A program made the position numbers and the translations under genes. The notes under the pieces were generated by a model. The model saw nothing but the letters and a program-made list of their open reading frames with translations, had not been told where the DNA came from and did no database searches. Source: a virus. From it: a DNA stretch of 38,731 nucleotides. Positions 14,119-22,058 of this stretch are shown one piece after another (the stretch's first letter is position 1; each line of letters opens with the position of its first letter). The stretch lies in IMG/VR virus record IMGVR_UViG_3300021957_000111, positions 1 through 38,731 of that record; one strand, 5' to 3'.

Positions 14119-15405
14119 ATGAACAGAAACTTTTTAAACGAAGCAATCGCTGACGCTAAAGCTGTAAAAGAATCAGCAATAGCAAATGCAAAAGTCGCGT
14201 TAGAAGAAGCATTCTCTCCACAAGTCCAAGCCATGTTTGCTAGCAAGCTAGAAGAAATGGAAAATGAAGACAATGTGGAAGAATCTTATGATGACGTAGA
14301 CGAAGCTGAAATTACAGAAAAAAAAGAGTACATGACCAAAAAGGAAAAACGTGAAGGTGATGATCGTAAGTCTGATAACAAGGCTGAGACCAAAACTGAA
14401 AAAATGCGTAAAATCAAAGAGGAAAGTGAATTCAATTTAGATGAAATTTTAGCAGAACTAGAAAAAGATGAAAATCTTGAAGAAAATAAACGTACAGATG
14501 CTGAAGAAGAAGGCTACTTAGATGGTATGAAAGACGAGAAAGAAGATCTTGATGAAGATGCTCGTACTGATGCTGAAGAAGAAGGCTACTTAGACGGAGA
14601 AAAAGACGAAAAAGAAGACATGGAAGATGAGGACATTGACCTCGAAGATATGTCAGAAGATGATCTTAAGAAATTTATCGAAGACGTAATCGAAGATATG
14701 GTTGAATCAGGTGAAATTGAAGCTGGTGAATCATTCGAAGAAGACGAAGAAGACGTTGATGTTGACATTGACGTAGAAGACGATGTTGAAGTAGAAGAAT
14801 TAGAAGAAGGATTACTTAATGAAGAACCTGTTAGTATAGGTCTAGTAGCTGCTGGTGTAGCTTCTTTATTAGGAGGTTCTGCTGCCTTAAGCAAAGCTTT
14901 AGAAAAAGCTGAAAAAGGTGATCTTGGACCTAAAGCTAAGAAATTAGCAGATTTACTTGGTAAAGCAGGATCCTCAGCTTCAGATGTTACTCAACAAAAA
15001 GGTGTTAAAGAAGTAGAAGATGTTGATGAAATTAAAGTAGATTTAGATGAAGCAATGTCTACCATTGAAACATTAAAATCTGAATTAAATGAAATCAATT
15101 TATTAAATGCTAAACTACTTTACACAAACAAAGTGTTCCGTGGTAAAAATCTTACTGAAGCACAAAAAGTTAAAGTATTAGGAGCTTTTGATAGAGCTGA
15201 AACAGTTAAAGAAGTAAAATTAGTGTTCGAAACACTTAATAGTTCAGTTAAAGCGAAAGCTACAAACAAATCTATTACAGAAGGTGTTAGAGCAAAAGGT
15301 AGTGCTTCTAATTTAACAGCAACTCCAAAAGTAACTAAGAAACAACCTATTGTTGAATCAAATGAGATGGTTAACAGGTTCAAGAAATTAGCTGGTCTAA
15401 TTTAG
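14119..15405 (+). CDS. 22: Prohead core scaffold protein, gp22-like
   Basis: The product has 428 residues, longer than T4 gp22 (269). It starts MNRNFLNEAIADAKAVKESA, then has an extremely acidic central region (residues ~50-240) including a tandem 24-residue duplication (see 14491-14634). The C-terminal helical segment contains ELNEINLLNAKLLYTNKVF, GKNLTEAQKVKVLGAFDRAE and the ending MVNRFKKLAGLI, typical of gp22-type scaffolds of marine T4-like phages. Many (L/I)-x-E sites fit destruction by the prohead protease. It assembles the core around which gp23 polymerises and is later cleaved and lost. A short hydrophobic, Gly/Ala-rich stretch (residues 235-260) is unusual in such an acidic protein. 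It has an AGGA Shine-Dalgarno-like site. Confidence 0.9.
   Translation: MNRNFLNEAIADAKAVKESAIANAKVALEEAFSPQVQAMFASKLEEMENEDNVEESYDDVDEAEITEKKEYMTKKEKREGDDRKSDNKAETKTEKMRKIKEESEFNLDEILAELEKDENLEENKRTDAEEEGYLDGMKDEKEDLDEDARTDAEEEGYLDGEKDEKEDMEDEDIDLEDMSEDDLKKFIEDVIEDMVESGEIEAGESFEEDEEDVDVDIDVEDDVEVEELEEGLLNEEPVSIGLVAAGVASLLGGSAALSKALEKAEKGDLGPKAKKLADLLGKAGSSASDVTQQKGVKEVEDVDEIKVDLDEAMSTIETLKSELNEINLLNAKLLYTNKVFRGKNLTEAQKVKVLGAFDRAETVKEVKLVFETLNSSVKAKATNKSITEGVRAKGSASNLTATPKVTKKQPIVESNEMVNRFKKLAGLI
14491..14634 (+). repeat. Tandem 72-bp duplication inside the scaffold gene
   Basis: Two adjacent in-frame 72-bp units starting at 14491 and 14563 both encode RTDAEEEGYLDG-(M/E)-KDEKED (19 residues) plus a variable acidic spacer. 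The DNA copies differ at several synonymous sites, so the duplication is not very recent. Confidence 0.85.
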
Positions 15406-15446
15406 TAAAAATTAAAAATTAATAATAAAACTTAAATTAAAAAAAA

Positions 15447-17099
15447 ATGAGTCAATTAAATTCTCTTTTAGAAAGTGCTAATCCTTACAAGTCGCTACAA
15501 AGTGATGCGGCTAGATTAGCAAACAAATGGAATAAGACAGGTTTATTAGAAGGTATCGGAAACGAAACTGAAAAAAACAATATGTCTCTTATTCTTGAAA
15601 ACCAAGCTAAGCAATTAGTTATGGAAGAAAGTAATACAGGAGGTCCACTTCCTGGAGCTGGTACATTTACTCCTGGTACAGGAGCACAATGGGCTGGAGT
15701 TGCTTTACCATTAGTAAGAAAAGTATTTGGACAGATAGCAGCGAAAGAATTCGTTTCTGTACAACCAATGAACTTACCTTCTGGTCTAGTATTTTACTTA
15801 GATTTCCAATATGGAACTACAAAAGCGCCATTCGCAGCTAACGAGTCACTATATGGTGATACTGATGGAAACCTTCCATTTGGTAACGGTGCTACAGGTG
15901 GTCTTTACGGAGCTGGACGTTTCGGATATTCAATCAACAACACACAATCAGCTGCTGAAACAGATGGTACAAACTTTGTAACAGATGCACTTACAGATGT
16001 TGATTGGTATGCTGATTTACAAGCTGATTCTTCAGTATCTGCATCTTATGTAGCTGGAGAAATTTCTTTAATTCAAATTGATCTTACAGCACTTCCTAAC
16101 TATGACACTAGAGGTGTAAAAGGATTTTATTTAGTAGATGGTACAGATACTGCTCCAACAGTAGCTAACCAATTACCACAATTTACAAAAATTGATGGTG
16201 CTAAATTAAACTTCTACATAGTTAACACAGGTTTAGTTGATGCTGCAACATTTAATGTAGAGTATTTACTACAAACAAATGATGCTCAAAGAGGTGATTT
16301 TGAAGATGGTAACAACAACTTAAATGCTGATAATTCACCAATTTCAATTCCAGAAATCAACATTCAAATGCAGTCAGAAGCAATTGTTGCTAAGACTCGT
16401 AAATTGAAAGCAGTTTGGACTCCTGAGTTTGCTCAAGATTTAAATGCTTACCATTCTTTGGATGCTGAAGCTGAATTAACTTCAATTATGAGTGAGTATA
16501 TCTCATTAGAAATTGATTTAGAAATTCTTGATATGTTAATCGAATCTGCATCTGCTGGTACTGAGTACTGGAGTGCACAGAATAACTTAGCATTAAATGC
16601 AACAGGAGTTTTAGATAGCGATTTAGGATTCTATAATTCACAAGGACAATGGTTCCAAACTTTAGGAACTAAAATGCAGAAATTGAGTAACATAATTCAC
16701 CAGAAAACATTAAGAGGTGGAGCTAATTTTATGGTATGTTCTCCAACAGTAGCTACTATTATCGAATCTATTCCAGGATTTGCTAGTACTTCTGATGGTG
16801 ATGCTGCTAAAATGAGCTACGCATTCGGTGTACAAAAAGCTGGTACTATCAACTCAAGATATACTGTTTATAAGAACCCATACATGACTGAAAATACCAT
16901 TTTAATGGGCTTTAGAGGTGGACAATTCTTAGAAGCAGGTGCTGTATTTGCTCCATACATTCCATTAATTATGACTCCTCTAGTATACGATCCAGAAACC
17001 TTCACACCACGTAAAGGATTACTGACTCGTTACGCTAAGAAAGTAGTGAGACCAGAATTTTATGGTAAGATCTTCGTAGAAGGTTTAAACACTCTATAA
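15447..17099 (+). CDS. 23: Major capsid protein, gp23-like
   Basis: The product has 550 residues (T4 gp23 has 521). The N-terminal region to be removed contains candidate gp21 sites LLE (ending residue 35) and ILE (ending residue 51), just before MEESNTGGPLPGAGTFTPG. The core carries family blocks: GVALPLVRKVFGQIAAKEFV, then SVQPMNLPSGLVFYLDFQYG; LKAVWTPEFAQDLNAYHSLD; GANFMVCSPTVATIIESIPG; and the ending YAKKVVRPEFYGKIFVEGL. It forms the hexamers of the HK97-fold shell. Upstream lies a 41-bp AT-only-like gap with no terminator, so it is co-transcribed with the scaffold. A strong terminator follows at 17126. Confidence 0.97.
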   Translation: MSQLNSLLESANPYKSLQSDAARLANKWNKTGLLEGIGNETEKNNMSLILENQAKQLVMEESNTGGPLPGAGTFTPGTGAQWAGVALPLVRKVFGQIAAKEFVSVQPMNLPSGLVFYLDFQYGTTKAPFAANESLYGDTDGNLPFGNGATGGLYGAGRFGYSINNTQSAAETDGTNFVTDALTDVDWYADLQADSSVSASYVAGEISLIQIDLTALPNYDTRGVKGFYLVDGTDTAPTVANQLPQFTKIDGAKLNFYIVNTGLVDAATFNVEYLLQTNDAQRGDFEDGNNNLNADNSPISIPEINIQMQSEAIVAKTRKLKAVWTPEFAQDLNAYHSLDAEAELTSIMSEYISLEIDLEILDMLIESASAGTEYWSAQNNLALNATGVLDSDLGFYNSQGQWFQTLGTKMQKLSNIIHQKTLRGGANFMVCSPTVATIIESIPGFASTSDGDAAKMSYAFGVQKAGTINSRYTVYKNPYMTENTILMGFRGGQFLEAGAVFAPYIPLIMTPLVYDPETFTPRKGLLTRYAKKVVRPEFYGKIFVEGLNTL

Positions 17100-17125
17100 T
17101 CAATAGATTATAATTAATAGTAATT

Positions 17126-17155
17126 AAAGCCCCGCATTAGCGGGGCTTTTTTTTT
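17126..17155 (+). terminator. Rho-independent terminator after the major capsid gene
   Basis: A perfect 10-bp stem AAAGCCCCGC / GCGGGGCTTT with tetraloop ATTA is followed by a T-run to 17155. It is the strongest terminator in the window, as expected for a highly expressed capsid transcript. Confidence 0.95.
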
Positions 17156-17173
17156 AATATGTATAATTGATAA
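17156..17173 (+). promoter_or_regulatory. Late-promoter-like AATATGTATAATTGATAA before PhoH gene
   Basis: It directly follows the terminator T-run. AATATGTATAA is shared exactly with 22038-22048, and GTATAATTGATAA exactly with 14011-14023. It lies 15 bp upstream of the ATG at 17189. Confidence 0.55.
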
Positions 17174-17188
17174 ATAAATAGTTTTTAA

Positions 17189-17935
17189 ATGAAAAAAAAT
17201 ATGGCATCTAAACCACACACAGATGAAGTACACAGAAAACAAAGAGTAGTAAAAAATCCAATAAAATTTAAAATAACATTAAACGAAGAACAAAAAGAAG
17301 CAAAAGCAAAAATATTACAAAATACAATAGCAATGTTAGCTGGTAAAGCAGGTTCAGGTAAAACCCTTTTAGCAGTACAAGTAGCATTAGATGGTCTTCT
17401 TAGAAGACACTATGATAAAATCATAATCACCAGACCTACAGTGTCAAAAGAAGAAATAGGTTTTTTACCTGGTGATTTAAGAGAAAAAATGGATCCTTGG
17501 ATTCAACCTATTTACCAAAATATGTATGCTCTTTATAATAAAGAAAAAATAGAAAAACTTATTGAAGATGGTAAAATAGAAATAGTTCCATTAGCATTTA
17601 TGAGAGGTAGAACATTCTTAGATTCATGTATAATTGTAGATGAAGCCCAAAATGTTACCCATGAACAAATGGAAATGATAGCTACCAGAATAGGTTTACG
17701 TTCTAAAATGATTGTATGTGGGGATGATCATCAAGTTGATTTAAAATCAAAACGTGAGTCCGGATTTAGGTTTTTATATAAATCAATGCGTACTATTAAA
17801 AATGGTATTGGTATAACTTTACTCAAAAACCATAGAGACCCTATTGTTGATGATTTAATTCAAGTATATGAAAAAGCAAGTGCCCAAGGTATAAATTTAG
17901 GATCTTCAGGCACTAGTGGTAGAAACAAAAAATAA
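17189..17935 (+). CDS. phoH: PhoH-like ATPase
   Basis: The product has 248 residues. It has Walker A GKAGSGKT (52-59), Walker B with catalytic Glu IIVDEAQN (148-155), and PhoH family blocks IIITRPTVSKEEIGFLPGDL, MRGRTFLDSCII, ATRIGLRSKMIVCGD and GITLLKNHRDPIV. The length matches a single PhoH domain. PhoH proteins are widespread in marine T4-like phages. Their biochemical role (ATP-dependent RNA-related helicase or ribonuclease partner, phosphate-starvation link) is not settled, and in phages it is unknown. An alternative start at 17201 is possible (MASKPHTDE). Here it splits the head genes from the neck genes and is preceded by its own promoter-like element. Confidence 0.93.
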   Translation: MKKNMASKPHTDEVHRKQRVVKNPIKFKITLNEEQKEAKAKILQNTIAMLAGKAGSGKTLLAVQVALDGLLRRHYDKIIITRPTVSKEEIGFLPGDLREKMDPWIQPIYQNMYALYNKEKIEKLIEDGKIEIVPLAFMRGRTFLDSCIIVDEAQNVTHEQMEMIATRIGLRSKMIVCGDDHQVDLKSKRESGFRFLYKSMRTIKNGIGITLLKNHRDPIVDDLIQVYEKASAQGINLGSSGTSGRNKK

Positions 17936-17960
17936 TTTTATATATTAAATAAATTCTTAT

Positions 17961-17970
17961 ATATTTATAA
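17961..17970 (+). promoter_or_regulatory. ATATTTATAA element 4 of 4
   Basis: ATATTTATAA followed by CAAAA lies 12 bp upstream of the ATG at 17983. Confidence 0.5.
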
Positions 17971-17982
17971 CAAAATTCAAAC

Positions 17983-19296
17983 ATGGCATCTATACTAACT
18001 CCATCTTCATTCCAAATTAAAATTAAGGAGGAACACGTAGTTAAAGGTATAAAAACTACAAATGAAACTTTTAACACATTAAGTAATATTACTAATGTAG
18101 ATAGAAGAATAGTAACTATACCAGCATCTACTTCAATTGATTTAATTAATGTTAATGGGGTAGACCCATCAGCAGGTACTTTTCCTTCAAGTAGTATGAA
18201 GTATGCTAGGATTACTAACTTAGATACAGACTCTTCTTTAGCAGTTTCTTTTACTTCATCAAAATCCCCAGATGGGCAAGGTATTGTAGGAAAAAATTTA
18301 ATTTCATCTTACGTTAGTGGTGGAGTAGGAGGAGTAACAGGATTATATTTAGGAGTTGAAACAACTTCTAGTTTTAATGGCTCAGGCATGACGTTAGATA
18401 TCGATATATCATCGTCTTTAATTGTGGGAGATAATATTTCCATAGCATCTAATGCTACTAATTGTGCCACTGGTACTTACGTAGTTCCTCTAAGTAGCGG
18501 AACAGGAACAGGAGCAATAGCAACTGTAATAGTAACAGGAGCTAACCCTGAAGCGCCAACAGTATCTAGTGCAGTTGTATTAGAAACTGGTAGAGGTTAT
18601 GTTGTGGGAGATGCATTAACAATAGCACAAGGTGCTTTAGGAACAGGACAATTAGTAAGTGGAGTAGCATTAACAAATAATGGTTTAACACCAACTGTAA
18701 CTAGTGATATAACAAGGGAAGTAGCAGTTTATACTCCAACAGGTCATGGAGCTACAGTTAGTATAGTATCTTTAGGAGGAGTAATTACTACAGTAACACC
18801 TGTTAATATAGGAACCGGATATGAAGAAAATCAAGTTATTACAATTACAGATGCTCAATTAACAAATTTAGGATTTGGAATAGTAAGTTCAGATTACACT
18901 ACAACTTTACAAGTTAGTGATGTACAAAATTCATCAGTAGTAACTTTAACACCCCTTATATCACAAGATATAACAACCAACATATTTACAGCAACAATAG
19001 CTACCCCAGGAAATGGGTATGTAGTAGGTGAAACTTTAACAGTAGGTGGCAGCAGTATAGGAAATGCAACTGATGTTGTATTTGACCTAACACTAAATGA
19101 TTTTACAGAAAATGGACCAAGAAGTTATTGGACGATGGATTTATTACCCACTTCATCATTAATGTTTTCAAGTCCTCAAGTTACAGGAAGTATGTTCAAT
19201 GGCTTCTTTAGTCAAGATATAGAATTTATTTCTGTATATGCTGAAACAGAAAGAATGGATGTTGAATATGTAGTTGTTAATTCAGATAACGTATAA
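17983..19296 (+). CDS. Probable virion decoration/structural protein with inserted beta-repeat domain
   Basis: The product has 437 residues. Residues 1-93 (SSFQIKIKEEHVVKGIKTTN; VDRRIVTIPASTSIDLINVN; MKYARITNLDTDSSLAVSF) and ~376-437 (SYWTMDLLPTSSLMFSSPQV; DIEFISVYAETERMDVEYVV) read as the two halves of one small beta-sandwich protein. In between, residues ~115-370 are low-complexity Thr/Val/Gly-rich strands with three copies of a 'G-x-G-Y-x-x-G-x-x-L-T-I' motif (GRGYVVGDALTI 204-215, GTGYEENQVITI 277-288, GNGYVVGETLTV 343-354). The position between PhoH and the neck genes suits a head or neck decoration protein. The insertion could be a surface-exposed adhesion domain. There is no signal peptide. 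The structural role is inferred. Confidence 0.8.
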   Translation: MASILTPSSFQIKIKEEHVVKGIKTTNETFNTLSNITNVDRRIVTIPASTSIDLINVNGVDPSAGTFPSSSMKYARITNLDTDSSLAVSFTSSKSPDGQGIVGKNLISSYVSGGVGGVTGLYLGVETTSSFNGSGMTLDIDISSSLIVGDNISIASNATNCATGTYVVPLSSGTGTGAIATVIVTGANPEAPTVSSAVVLETGRGYVVGDALTIAQGALGTGQLVSGVALTNNGLTPTVTSDITREVAVYTPTGHGATVSIVSLGGVITTVTPVNIGTGYEENQVITITDAQLTNLGFGIVSSDYTTTLQVSDVQNSSVVTLTPLISQDITTNIFTATIATPGNGYVVGETLTVGGSSIGNATDVVFDLTLNDFTENGPRSYWTMDLLPTSSLMFSSPQVTGSMFNGFFSQDIEFISVYAETERMDVEYVVVNSDNV

Positions 19297-19306
19297 ATAA
19301 AAAAAT

Positions 19307-20470
19307 ATGGCAAACGTAGCAATATGGCCCGGATCAAGTTCATTTCAACCAGGAGATACACCTTTTGGGTTTTATGATAATGACCCTGAATTTCAAGAAG
19401 ATGCAGATAAGTTCGCAACTTTTGCAGCTAGAAGGTTAGGTTATCCAATTGTAGATATTGAATTACAAGATATAAACTTTTATGCTGCTTTTGAAGAAGC
19501 AGTAACTATTTATGCTAATGAATTATATGGGTATAAAGTTAGAGATAATTATTTAACACTTGAAGGAGCTGATGCTTCTACTATGGATATTCAAAATACT
19601 GTAATTGTACCTAACTTAGGAAGAATTATAGAAATATCTCAACAATATGGAGTTGAAGCTGGAACTGGTGGTAATGTAGATTGGCATAAGGGTTCAGTAG
19701 AATTAACAGCATCAATTCAAGATTATGATTTAGAAGCTTGGGCTAAAGCTAATATACCTCATTATAAAAATCATGATATAGAAATCATGAGAGTATTTTA
19801 TGAAACACCCCCTGCACTTTTAAGATATTTTGATCCATATATTGGTACTGGAATGGGTACTATGAATTTAATGGATACTATGGGTTGGGATGGCTATTCA
19901 CCAGCAGGTGTAGATTTCTTATTAATGCCTATTAATTATGATTTGCAGGTAATTCAAACCATTGAGTTCAATGACATGATTAGAAGAGCTAATTACTCTT
20001 TTGAAATGCATAATAATAAACTAAGAATATTCCCCATACCAGATGGAGCAGTTCCTAAATTATACTTTGAATATCTTCTTAAATCAGAAAGATCATCAGC
20101 CTCTTTTGTAGTAGGAGGAAGTAGTACTATTTCAAATATTTATGATGTTCCTTATGAGAACCCAAATTATGATGATATTAATTCTGTTGGTAGAAGTTGG
20201 ATATTTGAGTATGCTTTGGCTATATGTAAAGAAATGTTAGGATATGTTAGAGGTAAATACCAAGTAGTCCCAATACCAGGAGATAATGTAACATTAAATG
20301 CAAATGATTTAATAACAGCAGCTACAGGAGAAAAAGAAAGATTAATTGATAGATTAAGAGCTTATTTAGGAGAAACATCAAGAGAAAAATTATTAGAAAG
20401 AAGAGCAGCAGAAAGTAAATTTATACAAGATGAATTAGCTAATGTTCCCTTTCCAATTTACATAGGATAG
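19307..20470 (+). CDS. 13: Neck protein, gp13-like
   Basis: The product has 387 residues (T4 gp13 has 309). The N-terminal block ARRLGYPIVDIELQDINFY, then AAFEEAVTIYANELYGY, parallels the T4 gp13 start (RRLGAPIINVELTPDQIYD). The C-terminal part ISWIFEYALAICKEMLG-type text (SWIFEYALAICKEMLGYVRG), PIPGDNVTLNANDLI and ERLIDRLRAYLGE parallel the T4 C-terminus (WVKDYATALAKELNG, LPGGVTIDGQRLIEEA). It ends PFPIYIG, as T4 ends PFGILVG. With gp14 it seals the packaged head and accepts the tail. The gp14 gene follows after 1 bp. Confidence 0.92.
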   Translation: MANVAIWPGSSSFQPGDTPFGFYDNDPEFQEDADKFATFAARRLGYPIVDIELQDINFYAAFEEAVTIYANELYGYKVRDNYLTLEGADASTMDIQNTVIVPNLGRIIEISQQYGVEAGTGGNVDWHKGSVELTASIQDYDLEAWAKANIPHYKNHDIEIMRVFYETPPALLRYFDPYIGTGMGTMNLMDTMGWDGYSPAGVDFLLMPINYDLQVIQTIEFNDMIRRANYSFEMHNNKLRIFPIPDGAVPKLYFEYLLKSERSSASFVVGGSSTISNIYDVPYENPNYDDINSVGRSWIFEYALAICKEMLGYVRGKYQVVPIPGDNVTLNANDLITAATGEKERLIDRLRAYLGETSREKLLERRAAESKFIQDELANVPFPIYIG

Positions 20471-20471
20471 T

Positions 20472-21068
20472 ATGGCATTATTTGGAGGAGCAAGAGACAT
20501 AAGTCTATTTAGACATTTGAATAGGGAATTGATGGCTGACATCATTACCCAACAATGTTCTTTCTATAAATTTAAGTTAGAGGAAACTAAAGTAAACATA
20601 TATGGAGAAGCAGCTGAGGAAAAATTTTATATGGGTCCTGTTTTACTTAATTGTCTTATAGAAAGAGATAATGAGGACTTCCCAGAAACTGAATTAGGTA
20701 CAGATTTTAGTTGGGGTGCTACTTTTAAATTTCTCAGAGATGATTTATTAAATAAAAACCCTGATTTTAATGCAGAGTTTGCTCCTACAAACTATCAATA
20801 TGGAGCTGATTTAGTTCCTGAAGTTGGAGATATTATATTATATCAAGAAGGATACTATGAAGTAGATGTGGTTAATGCTAATCAGTATTTTATGGGTAAA
20901 AACCCAGATTATCCAAATTCACCTCAATTACAAAACCCAGGCTTAGAGGAATTTGGTTCATCTATTTCAATAATTTGTCAAACCCACTATGTACCAGCAG
21001 ATAAAGTCGGGATTACACAAGAAAGATTATATACTGGAAATAATTCAAACCCATCATTAAATGGCTAA
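20472..21068 (+). CDS. 14: Neck protein, gp14-like
   Basis: The product has 198 residues (T4 gp14 has 256). RHLNRELMADIITQQCSFYK, ETKVNIYGEAAEEKFYMGPV and especially VGDIILYQEGYYEVDVVNAN, followed by QYFMGKN, parallel T4 gp14 ([28 protein letters not shown]). It should form a head-closure ring with gp13. The C-terminus is shorter than in T4. The end overlaps the next gene by 8 bp. The order 13-14-15 is the T4 order. Confidence 0.9.
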   Translation: MALFGGARDISLFRHLNRELMADIITQQCSFYKFKLEETKVNIYGEAAEEKFYMGPVLLNCLIERDNEDFPETELGTDFSWGATFKFLRDDLLNKNPDFNAEFAPTNYQYGADLVPEVGDIILYQEGYYEVDVVNANQYFMGKNPDYPNSPQLQNPGLEEFGSSISIICQTHYVPADKVGITQERLYTGNNSNPSLNG

Positions 21069-22020
21069 TAGAGGAAAAATACCAATACCTAAAACACAAA
21101 GAGAAATATTAAATTCTCAAATTGAACCTTATAACCCGCCACCGGGTTCTCCTGGTTTCTCGGAAACAGGTAACCCTAATAATTCTAATGTTGTAAATAG
21201 AGGTAATCAAGTATCCTTTAGAGATGATAATACAAAACCCTTTTCATTAGGAATTAAAGATATTGATGAAGCTATAATGTATTATATGGAGGAGGTTATT
21301 AAACCTACAGTAATACAAAATGGAACAGTTCAACAAGTACCTTTTATTTATGGTGCTCCTGAAAGGTGGAAACAAATTCAAAAAGATGGATATTATAGGG
21401 ATAAGAATGGTAAAATAATGTTACCCTTAATTACATTTAAACGAAGTAATATTGAAAAAGTTAGAAATATAGCTAATAAATTAGATGCAAATAATCCCCA
21501 CAATGTAAGTATTTTTCAAAAACAATATAGTGTTAATAATGCTTATGATAATTTTAATACACTAAATAATAAAATACCCCAAAAAGTTAACTATGCTGTT
21601 GTAGTACCCGATTATGTTAATCTAACTTATGATTTTATTGTTGCTACTTATTATATAGAACAATTAAATAAAATAGTAGAAGCTATAAACTATGCATCTG
21701 ATTCGTATTGGGGTAATCCTGAAAGATACCAATTTAGAGCAAGAATAGACAACTTCGCAACCCCAGTACAAATAGAACAAAAAGGTGAACGATCTGTTAA
21801 AGCAACTTTTTCATTAAAACTTTATGGTTATTTAGTACCTGATACAATTAATAAAGAATTAAGTACAATTAGAAAAATGAATACCCCTACCCAAATCAAT
21901 TTTAATATGGAGACAGTACAAAATATAGAACAATTAAATAATCAATCTCAAAAAGACAATTCTCGTCTTAGCATTCAATCGAATAACAATTATACAAATT
22001 TTTCTTCAAAATCTAAGTAA
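21061..22020 (+). CDS. 15: Tail completion / sheath terminator protein, gp15-like
   Basis: The product has 319 residues (T4 gp15 has 272). After a Pro/Asn-rich leader come VPFIYGAPERWKQIQKDGYY, LPLITFKRSNIEKV, NYAVVVPDYVNLTYDFIVAT followed by YYIEQLNKIVEAINY, and SVKATFSLKLYGYLVPD. These match the order of T4 gp15 features: VPITYASKEHF; ILPRINL; PIKMIYELSIFTRYEDDMFQ; WSLTFEVNGWMYP. gp15 caps the sheath/tube end and connects the tail to the neck. The placement right after gp14 supports this. The C-terminal ~45 residues are Asn/Gln/Ser-rich and likely flexible. Confidence 0.85.
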   Translation: MANRGKIPIPKTQREILNSQIEPYNPPPGSPGFSETGNPNNSNVVNRGNQVSFRDDNTKPFSLGIKDIDEAIMYYMEEVIKPTVIQNGTVQQVPFIYGAPERWKQIQKDGYYRDKNGKIMLPLITFKRSNIEKVRNIANKLDANNPHNVSIFQKQYSVNNAYDNFNTLNNKIPQKVNYAVVVPDYVNLTYDFIVATYYIEQLNKIVEAINYASDSYWGNPERYQFRARIDNFATPVQIEQKGERSVKATFSLKLYGYLVPDTINKELSTIRKMNTPTQINFNMETVQNIEQLNNQSQKDNSRLSIQSNNNYTNFSSKSK

Positions 22021-22037
22021 TGATAACGATTTTTTAT

Positions 22038-22051
22038 AATATGTATAAATA
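22038..22051 (+). promoter_or_regulatory. Late-promoter-like AATATGTATAAATA before the fibre genes
   Basis: It contains the exact T4 late-promoter octamer TATAAATA at 22044-22051 and shares AATATGTATAA with 17156-17166. It lies 7 bp before the ATG at 22059, so a transcript from it would have almost no leader. It would drive the fibre gene and the giant gene behind it. Confidence 0.55.
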
Positions 22052-22058
22052 AAATTAG

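Noticed and set aside
14586-14894. Minus-strand Ser/Thr-rich frame opposite the scaffold gene
   Set aside because: Antisense of GAA/GAT acidic codons; shadow only.
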